Source: Crocinitomicaceae bacterium (GTDB taxonomy: Bacteria > Bacteroidota > Bacteroidia > Flavobacteriales_G > Salibacteraceae). From it: a stretch of DNA of 64,000 nt. The notes beneath the pieces are model-generated. The model had not been told where the DNA came from. It saw only the letters and a program-made list of their open reading frames with translations, and searched no databases. Shown piece after piece: positions 42,624 to 50,146 of the stretch (positions within the stretch are counted from its first letter, which is position 1; every line of letters begins with the position of its first letter). Position numbers and translations under genes: made by a program. The stretch covers positions 1 to 64,000 of the forward strand of contig PAVO01000004.1 of NCBI GenBank assembly GCA_002713215.1, given 5' to 3'.

Positions 42624-43174
42624 GTTTGTGCTCCAACAGTTAGCTTGCGCATTTAAACGATGTGTCTCGATTCATCATGCAAGCCAATCGTTTGGTCATA
42701 ACATGAATAAGGTATAAATAATTAAGACTGCTTTCCCCGCCAAAGGCGTCGAGACCGTCGGTAGTCAACCGGTTTCTAAGCCACTGTCCGTATCTCAGAA
42801 CGAGAGCCATTCGCGAAACAAGATCATCATCTCACAAACAAGACTTAAAAACAACATTTTTGTTGTTCTATATTAAATATAGCAATTCCTATAAGTTTAA
42901 TTACGGTTGTAAAAAATAGCCGAAAATAAATTTTTGCCGGAAATATAAAATGCAAAAAAAAGAGGTTTAACACTAAAAAGCAAGTTAAACACCAATTAAA
43001 AACAATAAAGAACCTAAAAACAACACTAAAACCATTTATAAATATGAAACAAACAACTGCAAAACCCCTGCCACAAAAGGGCTTAGGTGCGTTTTGCGTG
43101 GTTTTATGGTATAATATGCAATCTTTGGAATTAAACACTTCTAATATCTATTAAGATGAGTGCAAAGAGGGAAC
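42624..43174. other. 551-bp divergent gap with operator
   Basis: 42700-42840 is GC-richer, with CCGCC-aaa-GGCG and GAGACCGTCGG; it could fold but I cannot assign it. 42851-42866 is an operator. 42870-43120 is very AT-rich. The -10-like TATAAT at about 43112 may serve the SprT-like gene. Confidence 0.45.
42851..42866. promoter_or_regulatory. Operator palindrome between the 41910-42623 and 43175 genes
   Basis: ACAACA-TTTT-TGTTGT, perfect; distant from both flanking genes, so it may belong to an RNA promoter or act over a long leader. Confidence 0.75.
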
Positions 43175-43717
43175 ATGAAAGAGTTAAACGTATATACTGG
43201 TGAATATACAATCAACAGTGAAGATCATGAGACGATAATAAACGAGTTTGTAGGGCTTGCTAAGAAAGCAACAAGAAAAGCGTCTGCTCCTTTCAAGCTA
43301 TCCGCAGATTTCTGGAAACGACTTATTGTTACACTGGACTTTAATGATCACAGAACAGCTAGCAGGGGCGGTTATCGTAACGGCGTTGCATGGATAAATC
43401 TTGCGCTCGACAAGTACCCAAGAAAAGATGGTTATCGATTCAAGGAATACAGTACCCTTGCTACCAGTCAGAGCATGGGTAGCTGTCAGGGGTCTCTTAG
43501 GGTTTATCTGTTTGCATTGTGTGCACATGAGCTCGCTCACGCAATGCAGTATTACGCCAGAAGCAATCCTCAGAAACTGGCGGACAAAAAGGTTAACAAA
43601 GCAGGGATTAGTCGCCTTCAGTTAAAGCCACCGCATGGCGATGGTTTTAAGGAGATTTATCGCTTCTTACGCATTGAATTAGTTAATAAAATTGATGGTT
43701 TTGAGTGGCTAAAATAA
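43175..43717 (+). CDS. SprT-like HExxH metalloprotein
   Basis: 180 aa. CAHELAHAMQYYARSN (about residues 118-133) has the H-E-x-x-H zinc motif; PPHGDGFKEIYRFLR about 30 residues later supplies the third histidine, the spacing seen in SprT/Wss1-type domains. Those proteins act on DNA-bound proteins in eukaryotes; the bacterial role is unclear. Start MKELNVYTG at 43175 after AGAGGGAAC. Confidence 0.7.
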   Translation: MKELNVYTGEYTINSEDHETIINEFVGLAKKATRKASAPFKLSADFWKRLIVTLDFNDHRTASRGGYRNGVAWINLALDKYPRKDGYRFKEYSTLATSQSMGSCQGSLRVYLFALCAHELAHAMQYYARSNPQKLADKKVNKAGISRLQLKPPHGDGFKEIYRFLRIELVNKIDGFEWLK

Positions 43718-43796
43718 ACACAAAAACATTGAAATAAATCAACCGAAATGATACAATAGGTGCATCTTTTAACAGTTCATTGAAAGGGGAAACACA

Positions 43797-44165
43797 ATGA
43801 CAATTAACACTGTATACATGGTCGCAATCGTGCTTCTTATTGTCGCGTTAGCTATCATCAGAGCAACTCAATCTTACATGAAAGCATCTAAAGTAAGCGC
43901 TGACTTTGAGACCATGCTTAACGATATCGATACTCTACTCAGCATTGAAGAGCTTCATTGCAGAAACAACAGCGAGCAAACTGGTGTGAGCATGAAGAAT
44001 AAGATGCGAAAGTACGTTCTAACTGAAAGACAGCAAGCTCTTTCTGGTAAGTTTACTCGATCTTCTATAGCTAAAATGCGAGAAGCAGAAAAAGCTCGCA
44101 AAGCTAAGTTCCTTGATCCGATCGCTAAGATTAACTTAATGAAACTCCTTAAGCTGGTTCAATAG
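43797..44165 (+). CDS. Unknown 122-aa single-pass membrane protein
   Basis: N-terminal membrane helix (VYMVAIVLLIVALAIIRA, about residues 6-23), then a basic cytoplasmic helical domain (Lys/Arg-rich, KMREAEKARKAKFL). ATG preceded by AGGGGAAACACA. Terminator at 44344-44369. No family known. Confidence 0.7.
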   Translation: MTINTVYMVAIVLLIVALAIIRATQSYMKASKVSADFETMLNDIDTLLSIEELHCRNNSEQTGVSMKNKMRKYVLTERQQALSGKFTRSSIAKMREAEKARKAKFLDPIAKINLMKLLKLVQ

Positions 44166-44343
44166 CCAGCTTTAATATCACAGCGGGGAACACCACCTCG
44201 CTGAATCCTACCCAGAACAAGATTTTACCAACTCCCCCTTACCAGTTATTTCATAACGGTATTTCGCTGCTTACAGAGCGATAGAGTCGCCATTTATGGC
44301 AAATACAGATCAGGTTTTTACTAACTATTAAAGCGGAAATTAA

Positions 44344-44369
44344 AAAAGCCCTGCGGGAACAGGGCTTTT
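44344..44369. terminator. Bidirectional terminator
   Basis: AAAAGCCCTG-cgggaa-CAGGGCTTTT, T-run on both strands. Confidence 0.9.
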
Positions 44370-44389
44370 TGAGTATAGGGATAGCTGTG

Positions 44390-44686
44390 TTAGGGGCACA
44401 GCTGTCAGGGGAATTGAACGACACCGCCTATTGCCATGTCGTATTGTTCTTAAAGAAACTGCTTAAGAGAAAGCCGGGCGTCGGTGCTTACCATTGGCCT
44501 TTCGTGAAGTGCGCCCACCACCAATGAATACGTCTACCACTCGTTTATGGATGAGTAGTGCGGCGCGACCCGCCTATGCCATCCTGCCCACTTAGTGACT
44601 TCGTTGACTCTCTCTTAAGCAGTCTCGACCAGTAAAAGCAGCGAGACCTGGCGCCACTCACTAAAGTGAGTAGCGACAATTAGGGA
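44390..44686 (-). ncRNA. Candidate structured RNA, type unknown
   Basis: A 13-bp perfect long-range helix (ACTGCTTAAGAGA 44458-44470 with TCTCTTAAGCAGT 44611-44623) encloses about 140 nt. Inside it CATTGG/CCAATG (44492-44497, 44521-44526) pairs. Flanking hairpins: GTCTCG/CGAGAC (44622-44647), ACTCAC-taaa-GTGAGT (44656-44671), CGACA/TGTCG (44419-44441), and GCTGTG/CACAGC near 44383-44403. Near repeats CCGCCTATTGCCAT and CCGCCTATGCCAT lie on either side. On the minus strand it follows the 44687-45244 gene and ends at the terminator 44344-44369, so it may be a 3'-UTR-derived or separate RNA. No known family matched. Confidence 0.45.
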
Positions 44687-45244
44687 TTATGCAAATAACC
44701 CCATTTGTTCTGGTTTTTGACTAACAGGAACCACCTGTCTAACAGCAGGGTTTGCAGCTTTGATTGTTGCAGCCTCTGCCACGCCCGCGACTACGCGAAC
44801 TGCTTTCTTTACGGCTTTGCGAACAGGCGACTTTCTCACCTCAACAGGGTCCGTTTCGCGCTCGTCTTCAATCTCCGTAGCGGCTTCAGCTAATGCTGCC
44901 ATGATGATTTCAAGATCTTCAGTGCTTGCGCGCTTTCGTTTAACAGACATTGAAGCGGCAACACGTTGGCCACCTTTTGAAATAGCTTCACAATCCAAGT
45001 GAATGTTCTCCACCAGGCTTGCACTCTCTCCAGTTGCAACCAAAGAATCACCTTCTTTAGCTAATCGGCGTTCTGCGATATGGCGCTCAAGCCACATGCT
45101 GAGGCGACTATTCTCGATAACGACCATCTCTTCAACTTGCTGTGCTGGTGTTAGCTCACTGTCCAGTTTGTTGTTTAAGCAAAAACGCGCGTAGCGTGCG
45201 TCTAGTTCTTCGATACTTCTAAGGTTGTTGTTTTGTTCAGACAT
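44687..45244 (-). CDS. Unknown 185-aa protein ending in a sliding-clamp-binding-like peptide
   Basis: Helical N-terminal half, then a basic Ala/Val/Lys linker (VRKAVKKAVRVVAGVAEAA). The last residues are EQMGLFA, close to the beta-clamp motif Q-L-x-L-F. A protein of this form could be tethered to the replication clamp, but this is inference from seven residues. ATG follows ACGGGGAAACACATT. Operator 96 nt upstream. Confidence 0.7.
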   Translation of the reverse strand: MSEQNNNLRSIEELDARYARFCLNNKLDSELTPAQQVEEMVVIENSRLSMWLERHIAERRLAKEGDSLVATGESASLVENIHLDCEAISKGGQRVAASMSVKRKRASTEDLEIIMAALAEAATEIEDERETDPVEVRKSPVRKAVKKAVRVVAGVAEAATIKAANPAVRQVVPVSQKPEQMGLFA

Positions 45245-45339
45245 AATGTGTTTCCCCGTACATTGTTTGTCATTTACTTGGTTATATTGTGATTATTACT
45301 GAGGAAACCAAAATGTTCAAGTCTTTTTTGTTAAAAATA

Positions 45340-45355
45340 ACAACTTTTTTGTTGT
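45340..45355. promoter_or_regulatory. Operator before the 44687-45244 gene
   Basis: ACAACT-TTTT-TGTTGT; one change in the left arm. Confidence 0.65.
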
Positions 45356-45369
45356 ATCTAAAATGCACT

Positions 45370-45624
45370 CTATTGCTTGTCAACAATGAAGGTTATGAAC
45401 ACCCATTCATCGAAGGTGTCGAGTGTGCCTGTTACGCCTGGAACCTCTTGGTGAACAAGTGCAAGGAGCCTTTGGCCTTCTGTAAGATCCTTTTCACCAG
45501 GCCGGTTGTCTGGTTCAGCGTGATCTCTGCAACTAAATGCAATCTGCTCTATAGTCATTTCTTCCTGTTCAAAAGATGATTGTTCTTTGCTGATGACAGC
45601 GAGGACTTTATCAATAAGCGACAT
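45370..45624 (-). CDS. Unknown 84-aa acidic protein
   Basis: Starts MSLIDKVLAVISKEQSSFEQ at 45624 with AAAGGATCTGGC in front; the longer frame to 45786 runs through the shared promoter and the divergent gene, so it is rejected. Small helical N-terminus and a C-terminal beta segment (EWVFITFIVDKQ). No family known. Confidence 0.6.
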   Translation of the reverse strand: MSLIDKVLAVISKEQSSFEQEEMTIEQIAFSCRDHAEPDNRPGEKDLTEGQRLLALVHQEVPGVTGTLDTFDEWVFITFIVDKQ

Positions 45625-45685
45625 GCCAGATCCTTTAAAGTTTAAAATATCCCCATAATAATACGCCAATCCACCACCTCCTTCA

Positions 45686-45701
45686 ACAACATATATGTTG
45701 T
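45686..45701. promoter_or_regulatory. Operator shared by divergent genes 45370-45624 and 45752-46441
   Basis: ACAACA-TATA-TGTTGT, perfect. Minus strand: TTGAAG, 17 nt, TATTAT; plus strand: TTGTAG with TATGAT 19 nt on. Confidence 0.8.
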
Positions 45702-45751
45702 AGTAAGTATTACTCGATATGATATGATCATTATATAGCCAAGGAGGGTGT

Positions 45752-46441
45752 ATGACTGGACCATTATTTAAAATCGACATTCGCATGCCGGCGCTAACGC
45801 CAGCTCAGCGGGATGATATGAGAAGGCACGTTGCGCAATGTATAGAGAAAACTAATGATAGTGCAGGGGAAGCCGTAGTTGAAGTTCTGCTGAAAATCGG
45901 TTTTATATCGACATTCATCGCCACATTTCATTACCAAAGCTGGTTCTCACTGTTTGACACAAAGATGATCGGAACACTAGCCAGCCATGGGCTTATTGCT
46001 TTTTTATGCTTAGTAGCGACAACGATTTACCATACTCGATTTTTCGACCGTTCAGCAACAGAGAGTGATCGCAAATTTGGTATCACATCGATATTTTTAA
46101 TATTCTGGCTCTTAGCCCAACCAGAAGGCACCTTCGGCATGTGGCCTGGTGATATTTTTCCAGAAACAACCGTGTTAGGTTGGATTATTTACGCCTATTC
46201 GATTTATTTTACCAGTTCGCTTGGTTTCGATGTCGTCAACATGTTTCCAGTTATAGCTGAAGAATTAGAGCGTTTGGATTTGCTTACAGAAGATTTGTCG
46301 GATAGCGCTTATACGGCTGAGGAACTACTTGAGGACGTAGAAGAGTTGGATGAAATTGCCATTCGCTACTTGGGAGAGGTGGCGCTTCAAGGAAGAACGT
46401 TGATTGAACTTGAGGTTGATGAGTTACTTGATGAGCGTTAA
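45752..46441 (+). CDS. Unknown 229-aa membrane protein
   Basis: Four predicted membrane helices between about residues 45 and 155 (TLASHGLIAFLCLVATTIYH, ITSIFLIFWLLAQ, VLGWIIYAYSIYFTSSLGF among them). Cytoplasmic ends are acidic, with a C-terminal Glu/Leu-rich helix (ELLEDVEELDEIAIRYL). AAGGAGG precedes the ATG. Terminator at 46444-46470. Not recognised. Confidence 0.75.
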   Translation: MTGPLFKIDIRMPALTPAQRDDMRRHVAQCIEKTNDSAGEAVVEVLLKIGFISTFIATFHYQSWFSLFDTKMIGTLASHGLIAFLCLVATTIYHTRFFDRSATESDRKFGITSIFLIFWLLAQPEGTFGMWPGDIFPETTVLGWIIYAYSIYFTSSLGFDVVNMFPVIAEELERLDLLTEDLSDSAYTAEELLEDVEELDEIAIRYLGEVALQGRTLIELEVDELLDER

Positions 46442-46443
46442 AG

Positions 46444-46470
46444 AAAAAGCCCGCACAATGCGGGCTTTTT
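46444..46470. terminator. Terminator between convergent genes 45752 and 46486
   Basis: AAAAAGCCCGC-acaat-GCGGGCTTTTT, symmetrical, works in both directions. Confidence 0.9.
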
Positions 46471-46485
46471 AAATTGGAACTTTGC

Positions 46486-47013
46486 TTACTTGGCTTTCAC
46501 TGAATTGATGCCAATTTGTTGCAGGCCAGAAACCAGAGTTTCAAGATTGTCAGGGTTAACATCAATGCCAAAGCTAAATGGTGCGTTACCCATGCCTGTA
46601 GATAATTGGAATACGAAAGCTGTCTCAGCTTCAGAATCAAACTCAAGCACACCAATAACAGTGTTGTTGGCGTCAGATACAGCATATGTAGCGCGATTTT
46701 GTGTAATTTGCGAAAGCTTCACATTGCTAAGCTGATCGTGAAGTTTGAACGGCATGATTACCGTTGTTTCCGGCTCTTGCTCCTTGCCCGCTTCTGATTC
46801 GCGAGAAAAAACAGAGTCCATGAAATTAGAGATTTGAATGCCGATACCAATACCTTGTTCAACGCCTTTTTTAAGGACATCGTCCTGCATGCTTTGGATA
46901 GTGCTTTGCAGTCGAGAAACGGTTTGCTCTGTCTTAGGACTGTTCGGGAAACGGATCTGAACTTCACCGATGTTTACTAAAATGCTTTTCGCGTCGCGGG
47001 TTGCTGTAATCAT
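46486..47013 (-). CDS. Unknown 175-aa protein
   Basis: A Ser/Gln-rich helix near residues 28-60, then a beta domain (TVIMPFKLHDQLSNVKLSQI; TVIGVLEFDSEAETAFVFQL) ending with a helix. No signal peptide or membrane helix. No family known. Operator-like site at 47099-47114 overlaps its promoter (TTTACT, 17 nt, TACTAT). Confidence 0.7.
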   Translation of the reverse strand: MITATRDAKSILVNIGEVQIRFPNSPKTEQTVSRLQSTIQSMQDDVLKKGVEQGIGIGIQISNFMDSVFSRESEAGKEQEPETTVIMPFKLHDQLSNVKLSQITQNRATYAVSDANNTVIGVLEFDSEAETAFVFQLSTGMGNAPFSFGIDVNPDNLETLVSGLQQIGINSVKAK

Positions 47014-47320
47014 ATAACTCTTCCTGTGATTAGATTATGCAGTTCAAATACTGCTTCTTTTGAGTACCTGATTATAGTAGCAATAAACCACCTAAAAGTA
47101 AACATATATGTTGTTGTGGATGTTACTAAATTATTGCTACCCAACTTATGAACAGCAATAAAATTATGCGCTACACGCAATATGGCACGAAACCAGCAAA
47201 ACCAAACAGGCAAGTGTCGTAATAAATGAATTAAGACACTAAATGATGAAAAATATATGGACACTAAAAAATAATTAGCGCCAAAAGCGTATAGTTATCA
47301 TACAAACAAGGATGTTGAAA
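47014..47320. other. 307-bp divergent gap with operator
   Basis: Contains the promoter and operator of the 46486-47013 gene on the left. The right 190 nt are AT-rich upstream DNA of the 47321 gene with no recognisable element. Confidence 0.4.
47099..47114. promoter_or_regulatory. Operator variant before the 46486-47013 gene
   Basis: TAAACA-TATA-TGTTGT: right arm perfect, two changes in the left arm, yet in the usual -35 position. Confidence 0.55.
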
Positions 47321-47584
47321 ATGGATGTTTCGTTTTGGGTGCTACTAGGATATTTGGGTACCGCCCTTTATATTCTCAGTTACATTCTGCTTAATGCAGG
47401 GAAGATGAAAGGTGAGTCTATTTCTTATATTGGCATGAATGGACTGGCCGCTGGTCTGGTTTTGACATCCATGCTTGAAGAGTGGAACGGGCCATCTGCG
47501 GTAATACAGGGAACCTGGTTGTTTATATCGGCATTGGGTATAACAAAGATATTACTAAAGCAGAGAAGACATAAAGCGGTATAA
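47321..47584 (+). CDS. CBU_0592-like small membrane protein
   Basis: 87 aa, three hydrophobic helices (LLGYLGTALYILSYILLNAG; GMNGLAAGLVLTSML; AVIQGTWLFISALGITKILL). The pattern G-Y-x-G-x-x-x-Y-x-x-x-Y...N...A...W matches what I recall of the CBU_0592 family. Function unknown. AAGGATG sits 7 nt before the ATG at 47321; an ATG at 47312 is also in frame. Terminator at 47591-47615. Confidence 0.6.
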   Translation: MDVSFWVLLGYLGTALYILSYILLNAGKMKGESISYIGMNGLAAGLVLTSMLEEWNGPSAVIQGTWLFISALGITKILLKQRRHKAV

Positions 47585-47590
47585 AAATCA

Positions 47591-47615
47591 AAAACGCCTT
47601 TTAAAGAGGCGTTTT
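47591..47615. terminator. Terminator between convergent genes 47321 and 47617
   Basis: AAAACGCCT / AGGCGTTTT stem, inner CTT/AAG, T-run on both sides. Confidence 0.8.
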
Positions 47616-47616
47616 C

Positions 47617-47904
47617 TTATTCTGGGGAACGAAAGGCAATAATTTCAGTGCGGCTTTCTTTAGGGTAATGCTTGATTGTTGCCATTGCGCGCGAGTTGAA
47701 ATCGAGATCGGCCTGTTTAAGAACGGCATCACGTGCACGAACAAACATAGAACCCTTTTCGATCAATCCGGGCATACAGTCACTTTTCAGTTCAATAGTT
47801 TTAGCAGAATCGTCTTTTGCTACACAGTCAAACAACGTAGAAGGTTTGGCAGATGCCCCTGTCGAGATTGCTATAGCGGCAAGAAGGATAAGCCCTTTTT
47901 TCAT
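47617..47904 (-). CDS. Unknown secreted 95-aa protein
   Basis: Signal peptide MKKGLILLAAIAISTGASA. The mature part of about 75 residues has two cysteines (FDCVAKDD, SDCMPG) likely joined by a disulfide. Periplasmic; no family known. It shares the orientation of the ion channel gene downstream but is separated from it by 130 nt. Confidence 0.7.
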   Translation of the reverse strand: MKKGLILLAAIAISTGASAKPSTLFDCVAKDDSAKTIELKSDCMPGLIEKGSMFVRARDAVLKQADLDFNSRAMATIKHYPKESRTEIIAFRSPE

Positions 47905-48036
47905 TTTACACTCCCTGTGATATTGGCTTTTGTAACCAGAATAATATCACATGCGAGGCAACAGGGCATTATATAAAACGAATGTGACAAAACGATGACA
48001 AGGTTGCCATCGTTAATTTTATTTTACCATTCTTCG

Positions 48037-49158
48037 TTAGATTTGCGCATTTCTAATTCCAGCATTGATTGCAGGAGAAGTATTTCCACCTCTATCGTGA
48101 GCTCCATCAAATAAGTCGCGCAATGATGTTTTAAGGCGTTTCAGTGCAACATAATGAACGTAATAAGTTTGCCCCGCCATAAGAATGGTTTCATTGTCAG
48201 GATTCACGACCAGTGAGGTACTCATCAAGTCTGTTGCAAACCCCATGAAAATGGCGTTGTGGCTATCTTGCATTTTTTCTCGCAATTGCTTCACTGGCAC
48301 GTTGCATTCAAAAACGACTTCCTGAGTGTGCATGGTCTGCATTTCATTCGTTAGTAGATGGTAAAAAACGGATGATGTACCGGTATCCTGCATGGCGCGA
48401 ACCATCTGTTCGTGCTTAAACGTGGTGATGACTTCGATATTCTGGCCAAGATTGCGTAGTGTCTCTGCGCGGCTTTCGTCCTGTAGGAACGTCGTAATTA
48501 CGCCTTTACTGTCAGCTTTGGTGGCAAAGTGAACGGATAGGGCGAAATTGGCGTTGTCATCCTCCATATCGATAACAATGCGCGATGCGGCACTGATATA
48601 TGCCTTATCAGTGGTAGATTGGTCATAAAGCCCGTCAACCTTTAAGAATCGGATGTGGTCCTCATCCGGAAAGGGGTGTTGGAACTCCGCATCTGTCAGG
48701 AGAACAATCTGACGATCAGGTCTGTTTTCATCAGACATGATTAGCTTGATCAGGTGTCGAGCGGATTTCTCATTGTTCGTTACCAAAGTAATGTGGTTGC
48801 TCAAATTGCTCATTTTCAGTTTTCCATCCATGAGGTCGTTTCTGTATTTGTAAACAAGTTCCCCAAGCTTCCCTAGCAATAGGCCGAATAGTAGGAAGAA
48901 TGAAGGGATGTAATAAAGTACGAGGAACAGTCTGCCGGCATCCGTAACTGGCGATATGTCACCAAAGCCTAACGAGCTTGCAGTGACGATTGACCAGTAA
49001 ATAAAGGTGACTGCATCTGGGGTGATGGTTGGTTCTTCCATAAATGAGTAGCAGAGGAAGCCAACAAGTAGATTTACGCCAATCAACCCCAGAATCGAAG
49101 ATAATTTCGTCTTGAATATCTGACGTTTTAAGCTGCGGATTAAGCGATTAAGTAGCAT
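48037..49158 (-). CDS. Two-TM potassium channel with RCK/TrkA-like cytoplasmic domain
   Basis: 373 aa. TM1 at about residues 22-40; pore helix and selectivity filter TASSLGFGDIS (60-69) with the K+ signature G-F-G-D; TM2 at about 75-97. Residues about 115-300 look like a Rossmann RCK domain (HITLVTNNEKSARHLIKLI; RFLKVDGLYD; ASRIVIDMEDDNANFA), and residues 300-350 a second lobe. It would form a tetrameric ligand-gated K+ channel. Such channels occur in known chromosomal clusters with the spermidine synthase, DUF350 and TelA genes found 5 kb away here. Confidence 0.85.
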   Translation of the reverse strand: MLLNRLIRSLKRQIFKTKLSSILGLIGVNLLVGFLCYSFMEEPTITPDAVTFIYWSIVTASSLGFGDISPVTDAGRLFLVLYYIPSFFLLFGLLLGKLGELVYKYRNDLMDGKLKMSNLSNHITLVTNNEKSARHLIKLIMSDENRPDRQIVLLTDAEFQHPFPDEDHIRFLKVDGLYDQSTTDKAYISAASRIVIDMEDDNANFALSVHFATKADSKGVITTFLQDESRAETLRNLGQNIEVITTFKHEQMVRAMQDTGTSSVFYHLLTNEMQTMHTQEVVFECNVPVKQLREKMQDSHNAIFMGFATDLMSTSLVVNPDNETILMAGQTYYVHYVALKRLKTSLRDLFDGAHDRGGNTSPAINAGIRNAQI

Positions 49159-49279
49159 ATCTCGATTCCATTCGAAGCGCAGTGCGCCGTTGTCCTTAAC
49201 ATCTGGGCGTCATACAAGTTTTAGCCCGTCTTAATAATCAGTATGTTACCACGCTCACTACTCTAGCGCCACCATAAAA

Positions 49280-49295
49280 ACAACATAAATGTTTA
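49280..49295. promoter_or_regulatory. Operator variant between the channel and 49373 genes
   Basis: ACAACA-TAAA-TGTTTA; left arm perfect, right arm two changes. Confidence 0.45.
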
Positions 49296-49372
49296 TATTT
49301 ATACCTAGTCAAACCTGGCTAGGTTGGGATGTGATAATATCAATGATTCAAATCGGCTATGGATGGTGTTAA

Positions 49373-50098
49373 ATGGAACTTAAGTTAAATGATAAACAAC
49401 GCGCACAGGTAGAGCTGATCCTAGATTGTGCAAATATGTCGTTGGAAGATTACTGTAAAGAAGTAGCCAAGTATTACCCGCTTACTTCGACGATTAGTTT
49501 TGCTCTGTCGGCAAACCCGAGTCAGGCATTACTTTATGATCGAATGAATGAGCTGGCTAAATTGGGCGTATTGCCAGAACTTTCAGGGTTTATCGGTTTC
49601 GAATCTTTGTCTGAAGCTGGTGAATATGAACATGAAGGTTATATTGCTACGCAATCCCATGATGATAAAACCAAGGAGCTGTATGGCTGCGCACCTGGGG
49701 AAGATGGGTTTGATAATCACAGTGTTCAAATCGGCAGTGTTAATGTGGTTTCTGCATTTCAAGAAAGCGAAGTGTTAGTGGCATCAACAGAGTTGCCTGG
49801 TAACTATTACATTCTTTACCACGACGGCGACGAAACCGTGCTTACAGGAAGTCATGATAACTTCATCAAAGCAATGTGCTCTCTTGCGCTAATGAAAGAC
49901 ATTGAAGTGTTCTTCACAGTGCTGACGAAGCTTCCGAACGCTCAAACATTTGATTTAAAGGATCCGCTTGAAACCCTTGCCAGAATCGTATTGGGTGGAG
50001 ATGATGCGGTCAAATCAATTGATGGCTTTGATTTTAACAATGACCATCATGACAAGCTGTATGACTTCTATTGGGAAGTTAGAGAGGGTGTGTCGTAA
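49373..50098 (+). CDS. Unknown 241-aa acidic protein
   Basis: Soluble. Helical N-terminus (ELKLNDKQRAQVELILDCAN), then a mixed domain containing LPGNYYILYHDGDETVLTG and a helical C-terminus. No family recognised. GGATGG precedes the ATG. Terminator at 50109-50130. Confidence 0.7.
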   Translation: MELKLNDKQRAQVELILDCANMSLEDYCKEVAKYYPLTSTISFALSANPSQALLYDRMNELAKLGVLPELSGFIGFESLSEAGEYEHEGYIATQSHDDKTKELYGCAPGEDGFDNHSVQIGSVNVVSAFQESEVLVASTELPGNYYILYHDGDETVLTGSHDNFIKAMCSLALMKDIEVFFTVLTKLPNAQTFDLKDPLETLARIVLGGDDAVKSIDGFDFNNDHHDKLYDFYWEVREGVS

Positions 50099-50108
50099 CA
50101 AATCGGAA

Positions 50109-50130
50109 GAAGCCGCTTTAGGGCGGCCTC
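50109..50130 (+). terminator. Terminator of the 49373-50098 gene
   Basis: GAAGCCGC / GCGGCCTC stem with one mismatch, then TTTT. Confidence 0.65.
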
Positions 50131-50146
50131 TTTTATTCATGCCGAA

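Larger units (their letters stand above)
44166..44686. other. 521-bp gap with terminator and structured region
   Basis: 44344-44369 is a terminator. 44390-44686 is GC-rich relative to both sides and carries several stems (see the ncRNA entry). 44166-44340 shows nothing I can name. Confidence 0.5.

Noticed and set aside
45625-45786. N-terminal extension of the 45370-45624 gene
   Set aside because: It would translate the operator and promoter shared with the divergent membrane-protein gene; the ATG at 45624 has a good ribosome site.
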